32,156 nt of DNA from Bacteroidota bacterium (lineage in GTDB: Bacteria; Bacteroidota; Bacteroidia; UKL13-3). Where the stretch lies: NCBI GenBank assembly GCA_947459415.1, contig CANHDN010000014.1, positions 1 to 32,156 of the forward strand, in the 5' to 3' direction. A program made the translations under genes and the position numbers. The notes under the pieces were generated by a model, which ran no database searches, was not told the origin of the DNA, and saw only the letters and a list, made by a program, of their open reading frames with translations. Below are positions 16,699 through 25,609 of this stretch, piece by piece. Each line of letters opens with the position of its first letter. Positions within the stretch are counted from its first letter, which is position 1.

Positions 16699-16938
16699 TT
16701 ACTTAGTTTCAGCAGCAGGTGCAGTCTCAGCAGCAGGAGCAGCTTCAGCAGCAACTGCAGTTGTGTCTTGTACCATAGAAGCTTCTAAAGCAGCTAAAGA
16801 ATCTGCGTTACGTTGTGCAGCTTCGATAGAATCTTGAACTCTTTTTTCTTCAGCTTTCTTTTTTTCTTCAGCAGAAGGACCACAAGCTACGATAGCCAAC
16901 ATAGCAGAAGCGGCAAGGATTGATAATACTTTTTTCAT
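16699..16938 (-). CDS. Small Ala/Glu-rich lipoprotein of unknown function
   Basis: I choose ATG 16938 (MKKVLSILAASAMLAIVACGPS), not the upstream start in the track, because it begins a clear lipoprotein signal; this gives 79 residues. After the lipid Cys there is a charged helical stretch (EEKKKAEEKRVQDSIEAAQ). A low-complexity tail with AAEAAPAAETAPAAETK follows, whose AP/AAET units are a short tandem repeat. An exact consensus promoter and a strong terminator flank it, so it is a single highly expressed gene. The function is unknown; Bacteroidota carry many such small abundant lipoproteins. Confidence 0.85.
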   Translation of the reverse strand: MKKVLSILAASAMLAIVACGPSAEEKKKAEEKRVQDSIEAAQRNADSLAALEASMVQDTTAVAAEAAPAAETAPAAETK

Positions 16939-16977
16939 TTTACTTGGTTTTAAATTGTTATTTTCTAAAATCGTTTG

Positions 16978-17007
16978 CAAATTTACAAGGATTTTTCACA
17001 AATACAA
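16978..17007 (-). promoter_or_regulatory. Bacteroidota-type promoter for the small lipoprotein
   Basis: On the minus strand TTG (17005-17007), a 19-base spacer and TAAATTTG (16978-16985) match TTG-N19-TAnnTTTG exactly. It lies directly after the der stop and 40 bases before the lipoprotein start. Confidence 0.78.
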
Positions 17008-17013
17008 GTTTTT

Positions 17014-18327
17014 TTACTTTTTTCTAAAATAAATGGTGATTGGAACTCCTGAAAAGTCGTACTCCTCTCGAATTTTATTCTCAATATATCTTTTGTAGCT
17101 ATCGCTTACATATTGGGGCAAATTGCAGAAAAACACAAATTTTGGACTTTTTCCTGGCAATTGGGTAGCGTATTTGATACTAATAAATTTGCCTTTCACA
17201 GAGGGTGGCGGATAGGCAGAAACAATGCGTTCAACAAATTCATTTAACTTGGAAGTTGTAATTCTGCGGGTTCTATTTTCAAAAACCTCCATGGCAACCT
17301 CTACAGCTCTATGAATCCTTTGTTTTTCTAGGGCAGAGGTGAAAATAATGGGTACATCATCAAAAGGTTGTAATTTTTCCTTTATCTGAAGTTCAAAGTT
17401 CCGCGCTGTGTTGGTTTCTTTTGCCATTAGGTCCCACTTATTTACAAGTATTACCAAACCTTTCCCATTTTTAACTGCCAAACTTACCAGATTTAAATCT
17501 TGTTGATCTAATCCTAATTGTGCATCTAATACTAAGATGGCAATATCACAATTTTCTAAGGCTCTTAGCGAGCGCATTACCGAGTAGAATTCAATGTCTT
17601 CGTTAACTTTTTTCTTCCTTCTAATTCCTGCTGTATCTACTAATAAAAATTCTTTTCCGTAAAATTTATAATGTGAATTGATGGTATCTCGGGTAGTTCC
17701 AGCAATATCTGTAACAATATTTCTTTCTTCTCCGAGCAATGCATTTACCAGTGATGATTTGCCTACATTGGGTCTACCTACTACAGCAATTTTTGGAATT
17801 TCTTCTGCATCCTCTGTTATAACTAAATCTTCCGGCGGAATTAAAGATACAATTTCATCTAATAAATCTCCAGTTCCGCTGCCACTTCCAGATGATATAC
17901 AGAATAAATTATCAAATCCTAGGCTGTAAAATTCATATGAATCATGTTCTTTTTCAAAGGTGTCACATTTATTTACCACCACTAAGGTTGGCTTTTTACT
18001 TCTGCGCAGTAAATTTGCGAAGGCAGCATCTAAATCTGTAATGCCTGTTTGAACATCAACCATAAATAAGATTACATCTGCCTCATCTATGGCAATTTTC
18101 ACCTGATCGCGAATGGCTGTTTCAAATATATCGGTGCTGTTGTGCACGTATCCGCCAGTATCAATTAATACAAATTCTCTATTTTGCCATTCTGCTTTTC
18201 CATAATGACGATCTCTGGTTACCCCGCTAAAATCGTCTACAATGGCCTTGAATTCGCCCATTAATCGATTAAATAAGGTTGATTTTCCTACATTTGGCCT
18301 GCCAACAATTGCAACGATATTGCCCAT
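17014..18327 (-). CDS. der: Ribosome-assembly GTPase Der (EngA)
   Basis: A 437-residue protein with two tandem GTPase domains and a C-terminal KH-like domain, the layout unique to Der. Domain 1 has GRPNVGKS (9-16), DTGGY (56-60) and NKCD (119-122). Domain 2 has GRPNVGKS (184-191), DTAGI (231-235) and NKWD. The KH-like part (about 350-437) ends [13 protein letters not shown]. Der is essential for 50S subunit maturation. A -7-like TAATTTTG occurs on the minus strand at 18347-18354, about 20 bases before the start, but with no good TTG partner. Confidence 0.97.
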   Translation of the reverse strand: MGNIVAIVGRPNVGKSTLFNRLMGEFKAIVDDFSGVTRDRHYGKAEWQNREFVLIDTGGYVHNSTDIFETAIRDQVKIAIDEADVILFMVDVQTGITDLDAAFANLLRRSKKPTLVVVNKCDTFEKEHDSYEFYSLGFDNLFCISSGSGSGTGDLLDEIVSLIPPEDLVITEDAEEIPKIAVVGRPNVGKSSLVNALLGEERNIVTDIAGTTRDTINSHYKFYGKEFLLVDTAGIRRKKKVNEDIEFYSVMRSLRALENCDIAILVLDAQLGLDQQDLNLVSLAVKNGKGLVILVNKWDLMAKETNTARNFELQIKEKLQPFDDVPIIFTSALEKQRIHRAVEVAMEVFENRTRRITTSKLNEFVERIVSAYPPPSVKGKFISIKYATQLPGKSPKFVFFCNLPQYVSDSYKRYIENKIREEYDFSGVPITIYFRKK

Positions 18328-18387
18328 TTTCTAGTTTTTGAACCTACAAAATTAGGCAAAATTTCCCATAACTGTTTGTTTATACTC

Positions 18388-20928
18388 TTATTTGCCTAAT
18401 TCAATTAGATTTACGAGTAATCTATATGCTCCTGGAACACCCGCAGGAATTTCTCTAAAGAAAACTAAACCAGTATAGATAAAGTTGCCTTTTCCATACT
18501 TTCCAATGATTAAACTTCCAGCACTTGGTTTAGCATTTGGATCGGCCATGCTCAAAATATTTTCATACCTACTATCTATTTCTCCAGCTTGGTAAATGCT
18601 TCTTTCTTGAACCCATCCTTCAAAATCTATTTCACTTATTTTGTTGGGTTTGTTTAAAACCAAGTGTTCGGGATTTTCAAAATTCACTTTGGCATTTTCA
18701 TCAGTAATTCTTTCACGCGTAATTTTAAATGGATAAGGCCCAATATCTCCTTTAAATGGACCGGCAAAACTATTGGTATTGTATTGAATAATTAGATTTC
18801 CACCATTGGCTACAAATTGCATTAACTTCTGCTTAAATATGCTCAGTTTTTCATTGGTATTGTATGCCCTAACTCCCGTAATGATGGTTTCAAATTCGTT
18901 TAAATTCCCCACAGAGATTTGCTCATCAGTAACGGTAACAATGTCATAACCCATTTGCTTTAATCCTGATACGATCTCGTCTCCAGCTCCGGGTATATAA
19001 CCAATTTTATTTACTTTTCTCTGGGCATCTAACTTTACTAATTTAATTTCTGCTCTTGGGAATAAAACTTGCGTGGGAATATGATCGTAACTAATTTCTT
19101 GAAAGCCCTTTGAGTAAGATTTATTATTTACAATCACTTCAAAATTAAGATAACTTATGTTGCTGCCTTTTGGACCTTTAACAGTAAAAACCAATTCTTT
19201 TTCTATGAATTTTTTATCAATTTCAAAGGGTATTTCACAGCTAAAAGAGTCTGTTTTGCTTGCCTTTTCTGAGGTAACTTTCCATATCCCATTGTGTTTG
19301 GCGCGTAAAACTCCAATTACCTTGTCTTTTCCAGATTTTACAGTAACTTTAATGGTCTTGGTTAAGGTATCATTGCATACTAAATTAGGATTTAATAGAT
19401 TGATCATGGCAGGTGGTGTGATCATTAAATTTCTGTAAAGTTCTCCTTTTTCCGGATTTGTATATTTGTATATAACAGGTACTTTGTAAGTTAATTTTTG
19501 ATTTAGGATACTTAACATAAAATGAACTTCAAAGCCAGATTTTAATTGGTATGGCATGTCTAGCTCTGTTTGTTGTATGTCAAATTTATTTTCTTTAATT
19601 TCTTGGTTCAGCCAATACATTTCAGATATACTTGCTTCTTGGCAAACAGCAGCGGCAAAAACACTTGAAATAGGTTTATTTTGGATTAAATTTCTTTCAA
19701 TATTTTCTGTCAAGAGTATGTTTTGGCAACTCTGGCCTGAACCAAATTGTTTCAGGCTAACTTGGTGCAAATGGATGGGTGTTTTTGAGCGATTTATACT
19801 ATTCACATTAATTTTAAGTGAATCTCCAACAGAAAAAATAGCATTGTTTTCAGCCACTGCCTCTATATAAACTCCATTTACTCGAAAAATGGTCTCCAAT
19901 ATTTGATGGTATTTATAGTCGTAGTCTTCCTCTCTGCATTTAGCTTGTAAGGCTAGTGCTTTCAAAAGTTTTTTATTACATGCCAGTATATTATTATTTT
20001 TATAATCTTTTGCAGCTGCCAATATCAGTTGCTTTCTCTTTTTTGCAATAGAAACATTACTTCCACTTGCTTGGATGCCTTGAAATAAACTTTTTAAATG
20101 GCTTGTATCTCCTTTGATTGGTTTGAAGTATTCAAAAATTTCACCCCTTTGTTTGGCACTGCCAAATCCCTGACTTTTATGCATGCTTCTGCTCTCAGCA
20201 GAAATTTCACCATAACTTTTCCCAAGAGCTTGGTTAAATCCTCCTACATTTTCTGAGATAAATTGACTCATGTCTGCATTTGGATTCCAAAACCTGGCTG
20301 CGCTATTATATAATAATCTTTTGGGTTGCCAACTATTAACTGTTTTTAGTTGTTTAGGAAATCTAGCTGGGTCTCCTGCTGCATCAAATGCTTCCTCTGC
20401 TAATATTGCTGAGGCAGTATGATGCCCATGCCCTCCACTGCCATCTGTTGCAAATCGGGTAATGATAATATCTGGTCTAAATTTTCTGATCACATAAACT
20501 ACATCTTCTAATATTTCCTCTCGGTTCCATTTGTTAAATGTTTCTTCCGGACTTTTACTATATCCAAAATCATAGGCTCGGGTAAAAAATTGTTCTGCTC
20601 CATCTACTTTTCTTGCAGCAAGCAGTTCCTGGGTTCTAATGACTCCTAATTCAATGCCTTGTTCAGACCCAATCAGATTTTGGCCACCATCGCCACGTGT
20701 TAAACTTAGGTAGGCAGTTCTTACGCATTTTTCATTTACGAGCCACGAAATTAATCGGGTATTTTCATCGTCTGGATGAGCCGCTATGTATAAAACAGAA
20801 ACGTTATTGGCTAGTTTTTTAAACTCAGTTTCAATTTCACCGCTGCTGTATGTTTTGGGTATTTGTGCTTGGCAAATTGCATGAATTTGTATGAAAAAAA
20901 GAATAAAAATAAAATATATTCTAAACAT
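18388..20928 (-). CDS. Exported PIG-L/LmbE-family deacetylase with large C-terminal extension
   Basis: 846 residues from ATG 20928 (MFRIYFIFILFFIQIHAICQAQ, a good signal peptide); the track's TTG start seven codons earlier is less likely. The deacetylase domain (about 45-270) has the zinc motif AAHPDDE (51-57) and the later GGHGHHTAS histidines. PIG-L enzymes remove acetyl groups from N-acetylglucosamine-type substrates. The middle (about 330-610) looks like beta-sandwich domains. The last ~200 residues look like a ThuA/GATase-like Rossmann domain (KIGYIPGAGDEIVSGLKQMGYDI ... ITGVRAYNTNE). Proteins of this architecture are common in Bacteroidota and poorly studied; I infer a role in glycan degradation or remodelling in the periplasm. 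Confidence 0.88.
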   Translation of the reverse strand: MFRIYFIFILFFIQIHAICQAQIPKTYSSGEIETEFKKLANNVSVLYIAAHPDDENTRLISWLVNEKCVRTAYLSLTRGDGGQNLIGSEQGIELGVIRTQELLAARKVDGAEQFFTRAYDFGYSKSPEETFNKWNREEILEDVVYVIRKFRPDIIITRFATDGSGGHGHHTASAILAEEAFDAAGDPARFPKQLKTVNSWQPKRLLYNSAARFWNPNADMSQFISENVGGFNQALGKSYGEISAESRSMHKSQGFGSAKQRGEIFEYFKPIKGDTSHLKSLFQGIQASGSNVSIAKKRKQLILAAAKDYKNNNILACNKKLLKALALQAKCREEDYDYKYHQILETIFRVNGVYIEAVAENNAIFSVGDSLKINVNSINRSKTPIHLHQVSLKQFGSGQSCQNILLTENIERNLIQNKPISSVFAAAVCQEASISEMYWLNQEIKENKFDIQQTELDMPYQLKSGFEVHFMLSILNQKLTYKVPVIYKYTNPEKGELYRNLMITPPAMINLLNPNLVCNDTLTKTIKVTVKSGKDKVIGVLRAKHNGIWKVTSEKASKTDSFSCEIPFEIDKKFIEKELVFTVKGPKGSNISYLNFEVIVNNKSYSKGFQEISYDHIPTQVLFPRAEIKLVKLDAQRKVNKIGYIPGAGDEIVSGLKQMGYDIVTVTDEQISVGNLNEFETIITGVRAYNTNEKLSIFKQKLMQFVANGGNLIIQYNTNSFAGPFKGDIGPYPFKITRERITDENAKVNFENPEHLVLNKPNKISEIDFEGWVQERSIYQAGEIDSRYENILSMADPNAKPSAGSLIIGKYGKGNFIYTGLVFFREIPAGVPGAYRLLVNLIELGK

Positions 20929-21049
20929 GTTTTGTAGGTATTTTGACAAGCGAATATGACAAAATATTTTTCATTTTTTTTATAAGCTAGTTATTTCTTT
21001 ACAAATGGTATTATTTGTCTGTCTATTATCTTTTACCTTATTTTGAGGC

Positions 21050-22315
21050 ATGGCAAACTTATTAGTAACTGAAATTAAGTCTTTGGCGGGTATCATAGAA
21101 ACTGGGGCCTTAAAATTATCTGGAAAAGAAATGGCGCATTTGTATGCCATTGATAATGCTTGGTTGTGGCTTGAAAACGGATTAATATGTGATTACGGTG
21201 CAATGTCTAAATTAGATATCTCTAGGTTTGATCCAATGGAATATACTCAAATTTCTGCAAAGGATTGTTTTGTATTGCCTTGTTTTGTGGATTCACATAC
21301 CCATATTGTTTTTGCAAAAACCAGAGAGGAAGAATTTGTGATGCGCATTAAGGGCAAAACTTATGAAGAAATTGCAGAGTCTGGTGGAGGAATTCTTAAT
21401 TCTGCAAAGCGTTTACAAGCAATGAGTGAAGAGGATTTATTTTTGCAAGCAAAACAGCGATTATGGGAGTTAATTGCCTTTGGAACTGGTGCGATTGAAA
21501 TTAAAAGTGGATATGGCTTAACTGTTCAAGATGAAATTAAAATGCTTCGGGTTATTAAGCGTTTAAAGGAGATTAGTCCAATTCCCATAAAGGCAACGTT
21601 TTTGGGGGCACACGCTATTCCGGCCAATTATAAAGAGAATAGAGAAGCATATATTCAATTGATCATAGAACACATGTTGCCAGCTGTGGCATCAGAGCAA
21701 TTGGCAGATTACATGGATGTGTTTTGTGATCAAGGTTTTTTTACTCCATCAGAAACGGATACTTTATTGGAAGCTGCTAAAATATATGGATTAAAAGCAA
21801 AAATTCATGGCAATGAATTAGGCTATACAGGTGGGGTTCAAACGGCTGTCAGAAACCATGCCTTAAGTGTAGATCATTTAGAATATACGGGCGATGCTGA
21901 GATAAGCTGTTTGTTGCAAAGTGAAACCATGCCTGTTGCCTTACCAGGGTGTTCATTTTTTCTTGGAATACCATACGCGCCAGTAAGAAAAATGATAGAT
22001 GCCGGTTTGCCTGTTTGTTTAGCCAGTGATTTTAACCCTGGAAGCACGCCAAACGGGAGGATGGGATTTGTTATCGCATTGGCATGTTCCCAAATGAAAT
22101 TGACTCCAGAAGAGGCTATTAATGCAAGCACCATAAACGGAGCTTATGCACTCGAACTTAGTAATGAAATTGGCTCCATTACCAGAGGTAAAAGAGCCAA
22201 TATAATGATAACTAAACCAATGTCTTCCTTAGCAATTATGCCCTACTATTTTGGAGTTGATCAAATTGCCCAGGTTATAATCAATGGTGAAATTTTTAAT
22301 TCATCTAAAGATTAG
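21050..22315 (+). CDS. hutI: Imidazolonepropionase
   Basis: A 421-residue amidohydrolase-fold enzyme of the third step of histidine breakdown, hydrolysing imidazolone-5-propanoate to formiminoglutamate. Visible are the metal site DSHTHIVFAKTREEEF, the HutI-typical ESGGGILNSAKR, IEIKSGYGLT, KIHGNELGY and ASDFNPGSTP. The length is slightly above the usual ~405-415. No hutH, hutU or hutG gene is in the window, so hutI stands alone here and the rest of the pathway must be elsewhere. Its end lies two bases from the convergent folE stop. Confidence 0.95.
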   Translation: MANLLVTEIKSLAGIIETGALKLSGKEMAHLYAIDNAWLWLENGLICDYGAMSKLDISRFDPMEYTQISAKDCFVLPCFVDSHTHIVFAKTREEEFVMRIKGKTYEEIAESGGGILNSAKRLQAMSEEDLFLQAKQRLWELIAFGTGAIEIKSGYGLTVQDEIKMLRVIKRLKEISPIPIKATFLGAHAIPANYKENREAYIQLIIEHMLPAVASEQLADYMDVFCDQGFFTPSETDTLLEAAKIYGLKAKIHGNELGYTGGVQTAVRNHALSVDHLEYTGDAEISCLLQSETMPVALPGCSFFLGIPYAPVRKMIDAGLPVCLASDFNPGSTPNGRMGFVIALACSQMKLTPEEAINASTINGAYALELSNEIGSITRGKRANIMITKPMSSLAIMPYYFGVDQIAQVIINGEIFNSSKD

Positions 22316-22317
22316 AA

Positions 22318-22968
22318 TTAACTTTCCAACTTAATTAATCGTAAAAGTTCTTCCCGGTTTTTTCCATCCAAAAATTTACCACTAAATTCAGAGGTAATGG
22401 TACTGCTTGTGATGTCTTGAACGCCTCGCATTGCCACGCACATATGATCTGCTTCTATAATTACAGCTACGTCTTCTGTGGCTAAAGCTTCTTTTAACAT
22501 ATTTACAATTTGCACGGTCATGCGCTCTTGCACTTGCGGTCTTTGTGCAAAGTACCTCACAATTCTGTTTAACTTAGATAAACCAACTACTTTTCCATTC
22601 GGAATGTATGCCACATGTGCCTTACCTATAATGGGAACAAAATGATGTTCGCAAACGCTATGGAATGAAATGTTTTTTTCTATCAGCATGTTTTTATACT
22701 GATATTTATTTTCAAATAATTTGGCTTCAGGTATGTTTTTAGGATTTAATCCTTTGAACATTTCTGTTACATACATTTTAGCTACACGGTGCGGCGTTCC
22801 ACTTAAAGAATCATCATTTAAATCAAGGCCTAAAATAAGCATGATTTCTTTAAAATGTTTCCCAATGAGTTCTATTTTCAACTCATCATCCAAGGCAAAA
22901 GCATCTTCGCGAATGGGTGTTTCCATTGAAAAACCTACATGATTTTCACCGATTTCTTCGGCATGCAT
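22318..22968 (-). CDS. folE: GTP cyclohydrolase I
   Basis: Converts GTP to 7,8-dihydroneopterin triphosphate, the first step to folate and also the source for queuosine. The catalytic and zinc residues are present: SVCEHHFVPIIG (Cys and His) and DHMCVAMRGVQD (second Cys), plus GLSKLNRIVRYFAQRPQVQE and TSEFSG. I choose ATG 22968 (MHAEEIGENH, 216 residues), which places the gene four bases after the QueD stop. The track's start at 23013 would overlap that gene by 41 bases and add a poorly conserved stretch. It is translated from the same unit as the PTPS-family gene. Confidence 0.94.
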   Translation of the reverse strand: MHAEEIGENHVGFSMETPIREDAFALDDELKIELIGKHFKEIMLILGLDLNDDSLSGTPHRVAKMYVTEMFKGLNPKNIPEAKLFENKYQYKNMLIEKNISFHSVCEHHFVPIIGKAHVAYIPNGKVVGLSKLNRIVRYFAQRPQVQERMTVQIVNMLKEALATEDVAVIIEADHMCVAMRGVQDITSSTITSEFSGKFLDGKNREELLRLIKLES

Positions 22969-22972
22969 GTTC

Positions 22973-23383
22973 TTAATTTCCGTTGTATTCAACGAAGTTT
23001 CTTTCTGTTTCATATAATATTACTTTCAGATGTTTAATATTGTTTAATTTACTTCTTAATAGTTGCCAAATGACTACCGCTAAATTTTCTGTACTTGGGT
23101 TGAGTGTTTTAAACTCTTCACAATCTAAATTCAAATTCTTGTGGTCGAATCTGTCTTCAATTTCTAATTTAATTAAATTGCTCAACCACTTCATGTCTAT
23201 AAAATATCCTGATATGGGATCAATTTCGCCAGTAATACTAACTATCAGTTCATAATTATGCCCATGAAAATTTGGATTATTGCAATGTCCAAAAAATCTT
23301 TTATTCTCTTCATCACTCCATTGTGCAACATGTAATCTGTGTGCTGCATTAAAGTGTGCTTTTCTTGATACTGTTATCTCCAT
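22973..23383 (-). CDS. queD: 6-carboxytetrahydropterin/6-pyruvoyltetrahydropterin synthase family
   Basis: A 136-residue T-fold enzyme that acts on dihydroneopterin triphosphate, the product of the adjacent FolE. Zinc-binding His residues are visible in FNAAHRL and NFHGHNY, and the catalytic Cys lies in GHCNNPNFHGH. Later motifs are FDHKNLN and PSTENLAVVIW, and the closing Glu is in LYETERNF. The 'CxxxHGH' arrangement fits QueD (queuosine pathway). A true PTPS for biopterin cannot be excluded because queE and queC are not nearby. Coupling to folE suggests substrate channelling. A -7-like TAAGTTTG at 23392-23399 (minus strand) lies so close to the start that the transcript would be nearly leaderless. 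Confidence 0.85.
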   Translation of the reverse strand: MEITVSRKAHFNAAHRLHVAQWSDEENKRFFGHCNNPNFHGHNYELIVSITGEIDPISGYFIDMKWLSNLIKLEIEDRFDHKNLNLDCEEFKTLNPSTENLAVVIWQLLRSKLNNIKHLKVILYETERNFVEYNGN

Positions 23384-23748
23384 GCTACTTACAAACTTAA
23401 CTTTATATTATTAAAAGCTATGTATAATCCTTATTATTTATTTTTACTGTTGTTTAAACTAATAAGGCAAAAGCTTAACAAAAGTTTTATTTAGTATAAA
23501 ATTTATTTCATGTTTTTAAGCCTTGTAAGGGTGCTATTTGTCAGTTTAGCTTTAAAATAGACTTAAAATAGGAGGTATTTTAATCCTAGTTGTGTTAAAT
23601 TTAGGGTCAGTTACAATTTTAAAATGTTGAAAATTAGGTATTTAATTTTTGTTGAACAAATATTGACAATTATTAAACAAAATTATTTGCAAACTTGATT
23701 GGCTTCTCCATACATTTGTTTAACAATAACAAATAAAATTTAAACAAA
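23384..23748. other. AT-rich intergenic region between divergent queD and the sigma factor
   Basis: 365 bases with no open reading frame of note. The right end carries the sigma-gene promoter and the left end a possible queD -7 element. The rest is A/T-rich with no clear hairpin, repeat or RNA gene that I can see. Its length leaves room for further regulation. Confidence 0.6.
23686..23718 (+). promoter_or_regulatory. Putative promoter of the ECF sigma gene
   Basis: TACATTTG (23711-23718) is a full match to TAnnTTTG, with TTTG (23686-23689) 21 bases upstream, slightly longer than the usual 19. The sigma start codon follows 30 bases later. Confidence 0.6.
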
Positions 23749-24288
23749 ATGACTTCTATAGATTTTAAAAAGATGGTTCAGAAAGAAGCAAAGCCATTAA
23801 GGCATTATGCTTATCAATTAACCCGCAACGTAGAAGATACAAATGATCTTGTGCAGGAAACCATGCTAAAAGCATATACCTATCAAGATAAGTTTGAAAA
23901 TGGTACCAATTTAAAAGGATGGCTTTATACCATCATGAAGAATACCTTTATTAATAACTATCGCAGAATGGTAAAGCGAAATACCTTTATAGATCAAACA
24001 GACAATGATTTTTATTTAGACAGTGTTGCTCCGTTGGTAAAAAATGAAGGAGAACAAGGTTTTCTTAGAAAAGATATTGAATCGGCTATTGGCGAATTGC
24101 CAGTTAATCTTCAAAAGCCATTTACCATGAACGTGAAAGGGTTTAAATACCATGAAATTGCAGAGATATTAAATATTCCGATAGGTACTGTGAAAACCAG
24201 AATTTTTGTTGCTCGCAGACAACTTCGTGATGCCTTAGCTTCCTATGGCGCCATGTATGGATATGCCATTGAAAAAGAAGTAGCTTAA
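23749..24288 (+). CDS. ECF-type RNA polymerase sigma factor
   Basis: A 179-residue sigma-70 family protein with only regions 2 and 4. Region 2 (about 15-80) has YAYQLTRNVEDTNDLVQETMLKAY and LKGWLYTIMKNTFINNYRR. Region 4 (about 115-170) has ELPVNLQKPFTMNVKGFKYHEIAEIL and IPIGTVKTRIFVARRQLRDAL. No anti-sigma gene follows; a strong terminator closes the transcript. This matches the orphan ECF sigma factors widely conserved in Bacteroidota, which have no anti-sigma partner. Its own promoter looks like the housekeeping type, so autoregulation is not evident. Confidence 0.93.
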   Translation: MTSIDFKKMVQKEAKPLRHYAYQLTRNVEDTNDLVQETMLKAYTYQDKFENGTNLKGWLYTIMKNTFINNYRRMVKRNTFIDQTDNDFYLDSVAPLVKNEGEQGFLRKDIESAIGELPVNLQKPFTMNVKGFKYHEIAEILNIPIGTVKTRIFVARRQLRDALASYGAMYGYAIEKEVA

Positions 24289-24307
24289 TAATATTTATTT
24301 GTTTACC

Positions 24308-24340
24308 AAAAAGCGATTTGATCTCAAATCGCTTTTTTTT
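24308..24340 (+). terminator. Rho-independent terminator after the sigma gene
   Basis: A perfect 14-bp stem aaaaagcgatttga / tcaaatcgcttttt with a 2-base centre, followed by further T, lies 19 bases after the sigma stop. The stem core is gcgatttga. Confidence 0.88.
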
Positions 24341-24386
24341 TATCCATTTATTTGGCAAATTGCACAAAACTTAAACCAATCAAATA

Positions 24387-25247
24387 ATGAAAAGATTACT
24401 CTTATTGAATGTTTTCTTACTAGCCTACCTCGTTTCTTTTGCCCAATTTGGAAATTTCAAAAAGAAGGAAGATCTCGAAAAATTCAAAGATACCCGTTTG
24501 GTAGTAGTATTATTTGAGGATAGTGCATATAGCGCTTCAATCATTGCAGCAGTAGAAAGGTATTGGTCTTTTACAGGTTTTGAATTTGCACAAGACTATG
24601 AAATTGCTAATTATAAAAAAGGCGATTATGCTTTTCTTTATTTTAGTAAATCTAAAGGTTCAAAAATTAAAGCTAAAGTATGCAGCTCAGAGGAGGATAT
24701 GAATGCCTTTGTGATTACCAAGAAATTTAGCCGTAGGGTTCAAGCAGATAATTTATTGGCTTATGGTTTTTGTAGCAATCAAATTGACACCAATGATTGG
24801 GCTGCCGAGTCTACACGTGCTGTTCAATTATTAAACAACTATTTTAATGCAGCCATTCAGATAGAAAAAAATAGTGAATTAAGTGCAAGCAACATGATGA
24901 GTAATTATCCATCAGATAAAATTCAGTTGGTAGATAAAAAATTATTAATTGAAGATAAACAGTTAGAATTAAAGGGAAAAGAAGATGCCATGAATTTATT
25001 TGATGGCGATGTTGAGGAAGTTGATGGCGATGAAATTAAAAAAGTGATAAAATGGCAAGATAATGGGTTTGCCTACTTTTATTATTCCAAAGATGAGAAG
25101 TTCTGTAACAAACTTGTGGTAAGTGCAGCAAACAGTGAACTGATGTATTTTACAAGCAGCAGTCCGGCAAATTGTAAATGCAACGCCAAAGACCTAAAAG
25201 CCTTAAAACTGATAAAAGATAAAGCAGTAAAAGGGGGAGGGAATTAA
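24387..25247 (+). CDS. Secreted protein of unknown function
   Basis: A 286-residue protein with a clear signal peptide (MKRLLLLNVFLLAYLVSFAQ). I do not recognise the family. The mature protein alternates beta strands and helices. The first half has LVVVLFEDSAYSASIIAAVERYW, which resembles the start of a Rossmann-like or TolB-like fold. The C-terminal part holds three cysteines (CNKL, CKCN) that could form disulfides. It is preceded by the sigma terminator, so it is transcribed separately. It shares a four-base convergent overlap with the TerB-like gene. No function is proposed. Confidence 0.8.
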   Translation: MKRLLLLNVFLLAYLVSFAQFGNFKKKEDLEKFKDTRLVVVLFEDSAYSASIIAAVERYWSFTGFEFAQDYEIANYKKGDYAFLYFSKSKGSKIKAKVCSSEEDMNAFVITKKFSRRVQADNLLAYGFCSNQIDTNDWAAESTRAVQLLNNYFNAAIQIEKNSELSASNMMSNYPSDKIQLVDKKLLIEDKQLELKGKEDAMNLFDGDVEEVDGDEIKKVIKWQDNGFAYFYYSKDEKFCNKLVVSAANSELMYFTSSSPANCKCNAKDLKALKLIKDKAVKGGGN

Positions 25248-25609
25248 TCTAATCCCCAACAATCAAATAATGCATTGATGTATGCATTTTCTTCATTTTC
25301 CATTTTTTTATCGGCCATTACCACTTGCATGGCAAAGGCAATGAACTTGTCACGATCTTCCTGACTTGAAATAGCATACAATTGTTGGGCAGATTCAGTA
25401 AAGTGTTGCAATCTTTCCTCTGCTGGGCAAGCTCTAATGAATGCTTGTTCTTTTATAATTTCAATTGGTTCATTAAAGTTTTCTTCAAGAAAATTCAAAA
25501 TGACAGAGCTTTCAGAACTTTGAATGCTACCATCCACTAAACTCAACATCATAAGTATATGGAATCCAGCCTCGGTTTTATTCATTTTGCTAATAAATTG
25601 TGTAGGCAT
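25244..25609 (-). CDS. TerB-like (tellurite-resistance-type) helical protein
   Basis: A 121-residue all-helical protein with the TerB-like pattern. GFHILMMLSLVDGSIQSSESSVILNFL near the N-terminus and FAMQVVMADKKMENEENAYINALFDCWGL near the C-terminus look like two half-repeats. Acidic 'D(G/K)xxxxxE' turns sit where TerB binds metal. TerB domains are common in stress and membrane-associated systems; alone, the function is unknown. A second in-frame Met (MNKTEAGFH, at 25585) could be the true start. It converges on the secreted protein with a four-base overlap. Confidence 0.72.
   Translation of the reverse strand: MPTQFISKMNKTEAGFHILMMLSLVDGSIQSSESSVILNFLEENFNEPIEIIKEQAFIRACPAEERLQHFTESAQQLYAISSQEDRDKFIAFAMQVVMADKKMENEENAYINALFDCWGLD

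Noticed and set aside
22969-23013. Upstream ATG for folE giving a 231-residue protein
   Set aside because: It would overlap the QueD gene by 41 bases and adds a poorly conserved tail; not excluded, but ATG 22968 fits the spacing better.
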